Source: Chloroflexota bacterium (GTDB taxonomy: Bacteria > Chloroflexota > Dehalococcoidia > SM23-28-2 > RBG-16-64-32). From it: a stretch of DNA of 12,190 bases. The stretch covers positions 1 to 12,190 of the forward strand of contig JADFKG010000049.1 of NCBI GenBank assembly GCA_022565075.1, given 5' to 3'. Below the pieces are notes generated by a model. It had not been told where the DNA came from. It did no database searches and saw only the letters and a list, made by a program, of their open reading frames with translations. Below, piece by piece: positions 7,269 through 12,190 of this stretch. Positions within the stretch are counted from its first letter, which is position 1. Each line of letters opens with the position of its first letter. Made by a program: the position numbers and the translations under genes.

Positions 7269-7767
7269 GCAGACGAGCGACACCCGGTACTGCGCGCGAC
7301 ACCCCAGCGTCGAGACGGGTCTAGCCTGCGGGCGCTGCGAGACGCCCATCTGTCCTCAATGCGTCGTCGCCACTGAAGTAGGCTCTCGCTGCCCGGCCTG
7401 CGCGCCGCAACGCAAGCTGCCCCAGTTCGAGATCAGCCCGCTGCTTGGCATTCAGGCGATAGCCGCATCGGCGGGCGCGGGCGCGGCGCTGGGAGCGGCC
7501 TGGGGCTTGCTGCTACCGGGGGGCTTCGGCTTCTTCATGATCTTCCTCGGCATCGGCATCGGTTACGTCGTCGCCGAGGCGATCGGGTTCACGACGAACC
7601 GCCGCAGCGGGACACCGCTGCAGGTGATCGGTGCGCTGGGAGTGGTGGCGGCCTACTTCGTGCGCAACCTGGTCGCCGGCGACGGCTTCGTGCCGACGAA
7701 CGACCTCGGAGGCCTGATCGTCCTGCTGGCAGGAATCGTGATGGTGATCAACCGGCTCCGCGGCTAG
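7261..7767 (+). CDS. B-box-like zinc-finger, four-helix membrane protein; start codon non-canonical or damaged
   Basis: The frame is open from 7252, just after an in-frame TGA at 7249-7251, to TAG 7765-7767. It encodes an N-terminal cysteine-rich module with metal pairs CARH, CGRC, CPQC and CPAC, then about four hydrophobic segments: LLGIQAIAASAGAGAALGAA, GFFMIFLGIGIGYVVAEAIG, LQVIGALGVVAAYFV and LIVLLAGIVMVIN. I recall this zinc-finger plus small membrane bundle from Chloroflexota; its role is unknown. There is no in-frame ATG, GTG or TTG before TTG 7507, which would discard the zinc finger and first helix. A GAGG at 7250-7253 lies seven nt before ATC 7261, so a rare AUC start (168 residues, overlapping the PHP stop) is the coordinate given. 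ACG 7273, a +1 frameshift from the PHP gene, or a base error are alternatives. Confidence 0.68.
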   Translation: MAEQTSDTRYCARHPSVETGLACGRCETPICPQCVVATEVGSRCPACAPQRKLPQFEISPLLGIQAIAASAGAGAALGAAWGLLLPGGFGFFMIFLGIGIGYVVAEAIGFTTNRRSGTPLQVIGALGVVAAYFVRNLVAGDGFVPTNDLGGLIVLLAGIVMVINRLRG

Positions 7768-8045
7768 CGGAAGAAGCCGAGGGTGACGATCCCGATGATC
7801 AGCACACCGCCGAGAATGACGATGCGGACGAGCTCGTTGCGGACGTGCGAGTAGTCGCGGCTGACGTGTTTTTCGGCACGTCCGTCCGGCGAAACGTCAC
7901 GCACGTATTCGGCGCCGGGCGCTCCGGGCTCAGGCGCCTCCGTGGCGGTCTCGATATCGACGTCGGTTGCGACCTGGCCAGCCGGAGCTTCGGCGAAGTC
8001 GTACTGAACGGTTCGGCGGCTGCGGCGGCGGCTTTTCCTAGGCAC
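7764..8045 (-). CDS. Small tail-anchored membrane protein of unknown function
   Basis: A 93-residue protein starting at GTG 8045. The first 12 residues are strongly basic (MPRKSRRRSRRT). The middle, about 15-65, is acidic, proline/alanine-rich and probably disordered. The last 21 or so residues are one hydrophobic helix (LVRIVILGGVLIIGIVTLGFF) ending directly at the chain end in FFR. This is a tail-anchor layout with a cytoplasmic N-terminus. I do not recognise a named domain; similar short basic-plus-C-terminal-helix proteins occur in Chloroflexota, from memory. A perfect TATAAT lies upstream, and an AGGAG (8060-8064) sits 14 nt before the GTG, which is long. The stop shares the CTAG at 7764-7767 with the convergent gene. 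The basic N-terminus could bind nucleic acid, but that is a guess. Confidence 0.72.
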   Translation of the reverse strand: MPRKSRRRSRRTVQYDFAEAPAGQVATDVDIETATEAPEPGAPGAEYVRDVSPDGRAEKHVSRDYSHVRNELVRIVILGGVLIIGIVTLGFFR

Positions 8046-8082
8046 TGTGTGTCAGTTGGCTCCTAACGTGGGATTCTAGTGC

Positions 8083-8088
8083 ATTATA
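8083..8088 (-). promoter_or_regulatory. Consensus -10 for the small membrane protein gene
   Basis: On the minus strand this is a perfect TATAAT. Transcription would start near 8076, about 30 nt before the GTG at 8045, and the leader includes an AGGAG. No good -35 is seen at the usual spacing. A second, weaker -10-like TAGAAT lies at 8073-8078. The promoter diverges from that of the tRNA. Confidence 0.5.
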
Positions 8089-8126
8089 GCGGGACGCCGG
8101 GCAACGCGCGAACGAGAGCGGGCGCG

Positions 8127-8154
8127 TTGACCGCCTTGGCGTTCGTGCTAAAAT
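8127..8154 (+). promoter_or_regulatory. Promoter of tRNA-Asp
   Basis: TTGACC (8127-8132), a 16-bp spacer and TAAAAT (8149-8154). Each hexamer matches the sigma70 consensus at five of six positions. The predicted start near 8161 leaves only about two nt before the mature tRNA 5' end. Confidence 0.75.
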
Positions 8155-8162
8155 CCGGGTAC

Positions 8163-8238
8163 GGCCCCGTGGTGTAGCGGTTAACATGCCACCTTGTCAC
8201 GGTGGAGATCGTCGGTTCGAATCCGATCGGGGTCGCCA
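8163..8238 (+). tRNA. tRNA-Asp (anticodon GTC)
   Basis: A complete 76-nt cloverleaf. The acceptor strand GGCCCCG (8163-8169) pairs with CGGGGTC (8228-8234), with one G-U. The anticodon stem CCACC/GGTGG (8189-8193 and 8201-8205) encloses the loop TTGTCAC, with anticodon GTC at 8196-8198, which reads the aspartate codons. The T arm contains GGTTCGAATCC. The discriminator base is G, as expected for tRNA-Asp, and the 3' CCA is encoded (8236-8238). The gene stands alone with its own promoter; no other tRNA or rRNA is near. Confidence 0.97.
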
Positions 8239-8466
8239 GATCGAATTTATACCTACGCGATTGCCGGAGGGATTAGGGTGAGCAGCGGCAAAGTATCCCG
8301 CAAGACGGTGGACTTCACCATGACATTCGCATGGTCGGTGCCACCAACCTCCGCAACCAACGTCTGTTGGCCCGGCGACCCCGACATCTAGCGAGCCGAC
8401 GCGGCCCCAACTCGCGGAGCGCGGCGAGGGCGCTCGTTAGTCGGGATCGAAGTGCCCGTCACACAT
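8239..8466. other. Non-coding gap between tRNA-Asp and the convergent GH114 gene
   Basis: About 230 bp with no supported gene. A short open frame through it begins inside the tRNA and has no recognisable domain. The right part holds an inverted repeat (8388-8440). I looked for a repeat of the tRNA 3' end that would mark an integrated element and found none. Confidence 0.5.
8388..8440. terminator. GC-rich inverted repeat, possible bidirectional terminator
   Basis: CTAGCGAGC (8388-8396) pairs with GCTCGTTAG (8432-8440) over nine base pairs with one G-U. Inside the 35-nt loop, CTCGC (8411-8415) can pair with GCGAG (8424-8428). There is no U-tract on either strand, so intrinsic termination is doubtful. 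Its place between two convergent transcription units makes some stop or processing role plausible. Confidence 0.3.
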
Positions 8467-9576
8467 CTAGTACGGAAGCGGTTCCACGTAGACGTCCAGG
8501 GCTCGACTGCCGACGAAGGACACGAAGCCCAGCGCCCGCGAGGTCTCGTGGGTCCAGGCCACGTTCACGGGATCCAGGGCGTAATCCACGGTGAAAATGA
8601 GCTCACCCCGTTGTTGGGCATAGGTCAGAGCGGCGATGTACTCCTCGCTGCTGACATGGAGCGTGCTCTCTGGAAACTCGTCGTGCTGCCGCCGGCACTG
8701 ATCCGAGAGCGACTGCACATAGCCATCGCTTTCGACAGCGTCGTCCGTCGCGGGAAGTGGACAGTCGCCGGGCGGGTCGTTACTTACGCCGCCGTCAAAC
8801 CACACATGCTCCTGGGCGATGGCGTCGATGGCGCGGAGGTAATCATCGTCATCCGCTAACTCTGCCGCATTCTGCGCGATGACGATGAAGCCGGGCCGGA
8901 GCCCGCGCGCAAGATCCGCGAGATCCGTGACCCAGGAGACCATCTCCCGGCGGGCATCCAGGCCAGCGTCACTTGCCTTGCTGAGGACAAGTTCGTCAGA
9001 GTACGCTTCGACCCAGTCCAGGTAGACACCATCGAACCCGGCCGCGACGATGGCCTCAATGTAACCGCTTTCGGCGAGCCAGATTTCGCGCCACTCCGGG
9101 TTCCAGAAGGCCACCGGGAAGTTCCCCTCCCAGCCGTCCGGGTCATCACCAAGAATCCAGCCGGGATCGCCGGCTTCCCAGCCATCCTGCCAATACGTGC
9201 GGTAGTCCTCAGCCTCTCCTATGTTGATGTACGTGAGAACGAGCTTCGAATTTGGCGCGTCCTGCAGCTGAGCCACCACCTCAGCCATTAGATAGCCGGC
9301 GTTCCCGCGCTCCGATGGGATGAAATCGAGCACAACGAGGTCGTGCTCCGACGCGGCTATCAAGTCGACCGCTTGTTGATCGAGATCGACATCGATCATG
9401 TAAAGCCAATGGCGCACTTCGGAGAGTCGACTGTCCTGAGCGTTCCCGGCGAGGGGGCCGGCCTCCTGCTGGGGTTCGCCATCCGACTCATCGGCACCGG
9501 AGCAGGCCCAGCCCACGACTAGAAGGATTGCTGCCACAGTGGTGGCCATGAACCCCACGACGACGACCCTGCTCAT
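8467..9576 (-). CDS. Secreted GH114/TM1410-like glycosidase-type protein, putative lipoprotein
   Basis: A 369-residue protein. Residues 5-22 form a signal-type hydrophobic helix followed by GWAC with C25 and a Ser/Gly/Glu-rich linker. This suggests a lipoprotein, although the lipobox is imperfect because of W23. The rest resembles the endo-alpha-1,4-polygalactosaminidase family (GH114; TM1410 and 'cysteinyl-tRNA synthetase-like' extracellular proteins), a TIM barrel acting on exopolysaccharide. Visible motifs are HDLVVLDF (78-85), VLTYINIGEAEDYR (113-126), FWNPEWREIW (158-167) and GFDGVYLDWVEAY (180-192), with E121 and D187 as likely acidic active-site residues. The substrate cannot be read from sequence. 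By eye, third codon positions are less GC-rich than in the flanking genes, and the gene adjoins a tRNA, so acquisition by transfer is possible. It diverges from the acyl-CoA dehydrogenase gene. Confidence 0.8.
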   Translation of the reverse strand: MSRVVVVGFMATTVAAILLVVGWACSGADESDGEPQQEAGPLAGNAQDSRLSEVRHWLYMIDVDLDQQAVDLIAASEHDLVVLDFIPSERGNAGYLMAEVVAQLQDAPNSKLVLTYINIGEAEDYRTYWQDGWEAGDPGWILGDDPDGWEGNFPVAFWNPEWREIWLAESGYIEAIVAAGFDGVYLDWVEAYSDELVLSKASDAGLDARREMVSWVTDLADLARGLRPGFIVIAQNAAELADDDDYLRAIDAIAQEHVWFDGGVSNDPPGDCPLPATDDAVESDGYVQSLSDQCRRQHDEFPESTLHVSSEEYIAALTYAQQRGELIFTVDYALDPVNVAWTHETSRALGFVSFVGSRALDVYVEPLPY

Positions 9577-9582
9577 TCATTT

Positions 9583-9588
9583 ATTCTA
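9583..9588 (-). promoter_or_regulatory. -10 box for leaderless transcription of the GH114 gene
   Basis: Read on the minus strand this is TAGAAT, exactly 6 nt before the ATG at 9574-9576. No Shine-Dalgarno sequence precedes the ATG. A TTGGAG (9607-9612, minus strand) at an 18-bp spacing is a weak -35. The geometry is the same as at yggS. Confidence 0.5.
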
Positions 9589-9703
9589 GTCGCGACGAAC
9601 TCTGGCCTCCAACTGGAGCATAACGCCGTGTTGGTTGTGCGGGGCGCCTTCGGCACGACGCACGTAGACGACGCTCTGGTATCCTGTGCAGGCACACGCG
9701 TAC

Positions 9704-9708
9704 AGGAG
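9704..9708 (+). promoter_or_regulatory. Ribosome binding site fixing the acyl-CoA dehydrogenase start
   Basis: AGGAG lies six nt before ATG 9715. The frame is open further upstream, to 9628, but that part lacks family similarity; this site decides the start. Confidence 0.7.
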
Positions 9709-9714
9709 CACCAG

Positions 9715-10863
9715 ATGCAACTGACAGAAGCCCAACGCATGATCTACAACACGGCGAAGTCGTTCGCCGAGCGCGAGATACGCCCGCACGTCCGCGAGCG
9801 CGCCACCGACGAGACGTTTCCGCTGGAGATCATGCGCAAGCTGGCCGAGAACGGCCTCCTCGCCGGCCCTTTTCCGGAGGAGTACGGCGGCGCGGGCATC
9901 GACAACGTCTCGTACGTGCTGCTGTGCGAGGCGATCGGCGGCGCCAGCCCGTCGGTGTTCACGGCGGCGCTCACGGTGCAGCTCTCGCTCGTCGGCACGG
10001 CCATCTGCAACTTCGGAAACGACGAACAGCGCCGGCGCTGGCTGCCGGACCTCTTCTCGGCGAAGAAAGTCGGCGCCTTCGCACTGACTGAGCCGAACGT
10101 CGGGTCGGACCCGGCGGCGATGGAGCTGACGGCGCAGCGTGACGGCGACGACTGGGTGCTCAACGGAAGCAAGTTCTGGATCTCGAACGGCGCCCAGGCC
10201 GACCTCATCGTCGTCTTCGCACAGACCGACCCCGGCTCTCGGCACAAGGGTGTCGCCGCGTTCGTAGTCGACGGCGACGCGCAGGGGCTGGAGCGACAAG
10301 ACATTCCGGACAAGATGGGACTGACTGCCTCCAACACGGCAGCGCTCTTCTTCGACGGAGTGCGCGTGGGCGACGACCGCCTGCTGGGAGCGGCGGGCGA
10401 TGGATTCGAGATCGCCCAGACGTCGCTGGAGGCGGGCCGGACATCGACGGCGGCGTGTGCGGTCGGCATCATCCAGTCGTGCCTCGACGCCTGCGTGAGC
10501 TACGCGAAGCAGCGCGAGCAGTGGGGCAAGCCGATCGCCGGCCACCAGCTGGTCCAGGAGATGGTGGCCGACATGGCGACCGACTGCGAGGCGGCGCGTC
10601 TGCTGACGATTCAGGCCGCGCAGACACGCGACGCCGGCGAGCCCGCGACGAAGCACGTCGTGATGGCGAAGCACTTCGCGACGGAGGCCGCCGTCAAGGC
10701 CGCGCGCACGGCGATCTCGCTGCACGGCGGCGTTGGCTACCTGCGCGAGTACCCCGTCGAGGGGCTCTTGCGCGACGCGATCGGCCTCTCGCTGTACGAG
10801 GGCACGACGCAGATCCAGAAGCTGCTGCTGGGCCGCGAAGTGCTGGGCGTCAGCGCGTTCTAG
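9715..10863 (+). CDS. Acyl-CoA dehydrogenase
   Basis: FAD-dependent alpha,beta-dehydrogenation of an acyl-CoA, passing electrons to ETF; used in fatty-acid or branched-chain amino-acid breakdown. From ATG 9715 the protein has 382 residues, the usual length. Three domains can be followed: an all-helical N-terminal domain (about 1-118), a beta domain with the FAD/substrate signature FALTEPNVGSD (122-132) and NGSKFWISNG (150-159), and a C-terminal helical bundle containing QWGKPIAGHQLVQ, LHGGVGYLREYPVEG and YEGTTQIQ. E362 in YEGTT is at the position of the catalytic base of medium- and short-chain enzymes. The acyl chain preference cannot be decided by eye. The gene stands alone between a divergent glycosidase gene and the nurA-herA pair, with no ETF or thiolase nearby. 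Confidence 0.93.
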   Translation: MQLTEAQRMIYNTAKSFAEREIRPHVRERATDETFPLEIMRKLAENGLLAGPFPEEYGGAGIDNVSYVLLCEAIGGASPSVFTAALTVQLSLVGTAICNFGNDEQRRRWLPDLFSAKKVGAFALTEPNVGSDPAAMELTAQRDGDDWVLNGSKFWISNGAQADLIVVFAQTDPGSRHKGVAAFVVDGDAQGLERQDIPDKMGLTASNTAALFFDGVRVGDDRLLGAAGDGFEIAQTSLEAGRTSTAACAVGIIQSCLDACVSYAKQREQWGKPIAGHQLVQEMVADMATDCEAARLLTIQAAQTRDAGEPATKHVVMAKHFATEAAVKAARTAISLHGGVGYLREYPVEGLLRDAIGLSLYEGTTQIQKLLLGREVLGVSAF

Positions 10864-10981
10864 GCCGTCAAGCAGCGCAGCAAGCGACGCCTGTCCCATT
10901 CCCGTGACAGTTGGGTCTTGCCAACAATTCGCGCGCCTGCTTCCGTTGACTTGTGCGCACGCAAACGCGAACCTCTAGCCG

Positions 10982-11953
10982 ATGCCCCTGACGCTTCGCC
11001 TCGACCCCTGGACTCCTACGTACGAGTCCGCCCTCCAGATCGACGAGGACGAGACCGGCCCGCAGCCGGACGTCGACCCGTTCGTCGAGACGGACGATTG
11101 GCGCGCGCGTGAGCCGCAGTTCGTCGAGCGCCCGCGCACGATCGCCTTCGTGGACGGCGTGCAGCGCGTCGAGATGCGCGTCATCGGCGACCGCGACGGC
11201 AAGACCGTGTACGGCGCCTTCGCCTCGGTCGCCGTCGGCGCCGTCTTCACGCGCGAGGGCGGCTCGGAAGTCGCCGCCGAGACGCCGCTGCGGATACTGG
11301 CGCTGGCGGACGGCGAGACGCACCCGGCGGTGTCGATCCCCTGCGGCGAGGCGACGCTGGAGTTCAAGTCGCGCCCGACGGCGGCGAGCGGCCTCAGCGG
11401 CGTCCAGGAGGCCGTGCAGAGCGCCCGCCGCGAGGCCGAGATTGCGCTCGGCGAGCGGCTGGACGAGCAGGGGCACGAGATGGTCGTAGTCGACGGGCGG
11501 CTCAACTGGCAGCCGAAGCGCAAGGCGATGGTGATCGGCCTGATCAAGACGATCCACAAGCGCTACCTGGACGACGAACAAGCGGCCGTCATCGCAACGC
11601 TCGCACCGCGGACGCGCACGCCGCTCTTTCGCATCGGCCGCGACCGCGCCGTCTACTCGTGGTACCTGCGGCTGACCGAGGGACGCGCAATCGACCACGC
11701 CTGGGCCGGCGTCATCCGCGTGGAGACACTGGAGACGATCGGCATCGAGGCGGCGGTGAAGCTGGCCGACCTGACGGCGTACCACCTGCCGACGTTCGCG
11801 TCGGATTCGATGCACGATCCGCGCGCGCCGCAGAACCTGTACCCGATCGGCGGGCTGGAGGATCAGCTGCGCCACTCGCTCGGCGACCCCGAATGGATCC
11901 GGCGGCACATCGAGATGCACTTCGCGCGGGAGGTCGCGCAGGTGTCAGGCTGA
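10982..11953 (+). CDS. nurA: NurA-domain nuclease
   Basis: NurA is a 5'-3' nuclease that works with the HerA hexameric translocase to resect DNA ends; it is best known from archaea. The 323-residue protein has an N-terminal IAFVDGVQR (54-62) with D58, the usual first acidic motif of the family. A second family-like motif is VVVDGRLN (168-175) with D171, followed by MVIGLIKTI (183-191) with K189. Near the C-terminus is a conserved-looking proline/aspartate region (LPTFASDSMHDPRAPQNLYPIGGLEDQLRH, about 269-298, D275 and D279 being candidate metal ligands). Overall similarity is recognisable but not strong; the call leans on the HAS-barrel HerA gene that starts 38 nt downstream. There is no Shine-Dalgarno before ATG 10982, and the preceding 118 bp show no clear promoter. 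Confidence 0.78.
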   Translation: MPLTLRLDPWTPTYESALQIDEDETGPQPDVDPFVETDDWRAREPQFVERPRTIAFVDGVQRVEMRVIGDRDGKTVYGAFASVAVGAVFTREGGSEVAAETPLRILALADGETHPAVSIPCGEATLEFKSRPTAASGLSGVQEAVQSARREAEIALGERLDEQGHEMVVVDGRLNWQPKRKAMVIGLIKTIHKRYLDDEQAAVIATLAPRTRTPLFRIGRDRAVYSWYLRLTEGRAIDHAWAGVIRVETLETIGIEAAVKLADLTAYHLPTFASDSMHDPRAPQNLYPIGGLEDQLRHSLGDPEWIRRHIEMHFAREVAQVSG

Positions 11954-11961
11954 AGCCTGAC
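11944..11961 (+). other. Hairpin with the nurA stop codon in its loop
   Basis: GTCAGGC (11944-11950) and GCCTGAC (11955-11961) form a perfect 7-bp stem around the loop TGAA. The nurA stop TGA (11951-11953) lies in this loop. With no U-tract it is unlikely to be a terminator; it may affect coupling to, or RNA processing before, herA. Confidence 0.5.
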
Positions 11962-11991
11962 CTTCGGAGTCATGGGAAGGATTCGGCGGCG

Positions 11992-12190
11992 ATGACGGAA
12001 GTAGGACGCGTCCTGGGAACGGACCCGGCGCACCCGCTCGACTTCTGGGTGGGCGTCGGCGAAGAGAGCTACCTGCAGCTCGACGATATCGTCGCCGTCG
12101 AAACCGACGTGCCGGGGCGCGAGAAGATCACGCTGTACGGCGTCGTCGACATGGTGCGCGCCAAGTACGAAGGCGGCAGGTGCGACTCGG
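11992..12190 (+). CDS. herA: HerA-family DNA translocase, N-terminal HAS-barrel part, truncated by the window edge
   Basis: The frame opens at ATG 11992 and continues through the window end, showing 66 residues. They read as a HAS-barrel, the small beta-barrel at the start of HerA ATPases: MTEVGRVLGTDPAHPLDFW, then VGEESYLQLDDIVAVET, then ITLYGVVDMVRAKYEGG. The RecA-like FtsK/HerA ATPase core with Walker A and B would lie beyond the window and cannot be verified here. HerA hexamers load onto DNA ends and feed the strand to NurA. GGAAGG (11975-11980) is 11 nt upstream, a loose Shine-Dalgarno spacing; a closer ATG at 11972 is out of frame. It is probably co-transcribed with nurA. Confidence 0.82.
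   Translation, partial: MTEVGRVLGTDPAHPLDFWVGVGEESYLQLDDIVAVETDVPGREKITLYGVVDMVRAKYEGGRCDS

Noticed and set aside
6183..7349. Minus-strand open frame of 388 codons opposite the ymdB and PHP genes
   Set aside because: It spans parts of two confirmed plus-strand genes and has no family resemblance.
8194..8391. 65-codon open frame overlapping the tRNA-Asp gene
   Set aside because: It begins inside the tRNA anticodon loop, has no Shine-Dalgarno and no recognisable domain.
8163..8466. Integrated element using tRNA-Asp as attachment site
   Set aside because: No integrase gene and no repeat of the tRNA 3' end was found downstream; a complete tRNA alone is not evidence.
9586..10899. Minus-strand open frame of 437 codons opposite the acyl-CoA dehydrogenase gene
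   Set aside because: It exactly mirrors a well-conserved gene, and its composition (many R, A, V, D and H) is that of a complementary-strand shadow.
10910..10925. Short hairpin GTTGG/CCAAC after the acyl-CoA dehydrogenase gene as its terminator
   Set aside because: Only a 5-bp stem with no U-tract; too weak to call.
10864..10981. Promoter for nurA using TTGACT near 10945
   Set aside because: No -10-like hexamer is found at 16-18 bp from it, and no TANNNT lies at the leaderless distance before ATG 10982.
10868..11920. Minus-strand open frame of 350 codons opposite nurA
   Set aside because: Antisense shadow of the nurA frame; no recognisable motif, no ribosome binding site.
1..12190. CRISPR arrays, insertion sequences, rRNA genes, riboswitches
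   Set aside because: No regularly spaced repeats, transposase motifs, rRNA segments or recognisable riboswitch cores were seen on either strand.

Overview
The window is a GC-rich bacterial chromosome segment, densely packed with mostly housekeeping genes. No mobile element, CRISPR array or integrase is visible. Several things together suggest Chloroflexota, perhaps a Dehalococcoidia/SAR202-like lineage: the gene order yggS-proC-yggT-recA-recX-rny-ymdB, a zinc-finger/four-helix membrane protein and a small tail-anchored protein of types I associate with that phylum, an acyl-CoA dehydrogenase, and an archaeal-type NurA/HerA pair. That assignment is inference from memory of these families, not a computed placement.

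Layout, left to right. A truncated minus-strand gene for an ABM-like dimeric alpha/beta-barrel protein (1-211) diverges from a plus-strand cluster: yggS (PLP homeostasis), proC (proline synthesis) and yggT (membrane protein). Next come recA, with its own promoter and a consensus Gram-positive-type LexA box, and recX (RecA modulator). A strong sigma70-type promoter then drives rny (RNase Y), followed by a YmdB-family phosphodiesterase, a PHP-domain phosphoesterase/exonuclease, and a zinc-finger membrane protein whose reading frame has no canonical start codon. That gene converges on a small minus-strand tail-anchored protein gene, and the two share one palindromic CTAG as their stop codons. A tRNA-Asp(GTC) with its own promoter follows. 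Beyond it lie a minus-strand secreted GH114/TM1410-like protein, a divergent acyl-CoA dehydrogenase, and nurA plus the start of herA, which runs off the right edge.

Functional themes. There are two DNA-repair modules: recA-recX with SOS-type control, and nurA-herA for DNA-end resection. There is one RNA-turnover module: rny, ymdB and the PHP gene, the last two joined by a GTGA overlap. Two genes (yggS and the GH114 gene) have a TANNNT -10 box exactly 6 nt before the start codon, which suggests leaderless transcription.

The points most worth a second look are the control region of recA (LexA box plus a separate 15-bp perfect palindrome over the -10), the atypical RecA P-loop, the missing start codon of the zinc-finger membrane protein, and the structured rny leader. 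I saw no convincing wholly new multi-gene system.
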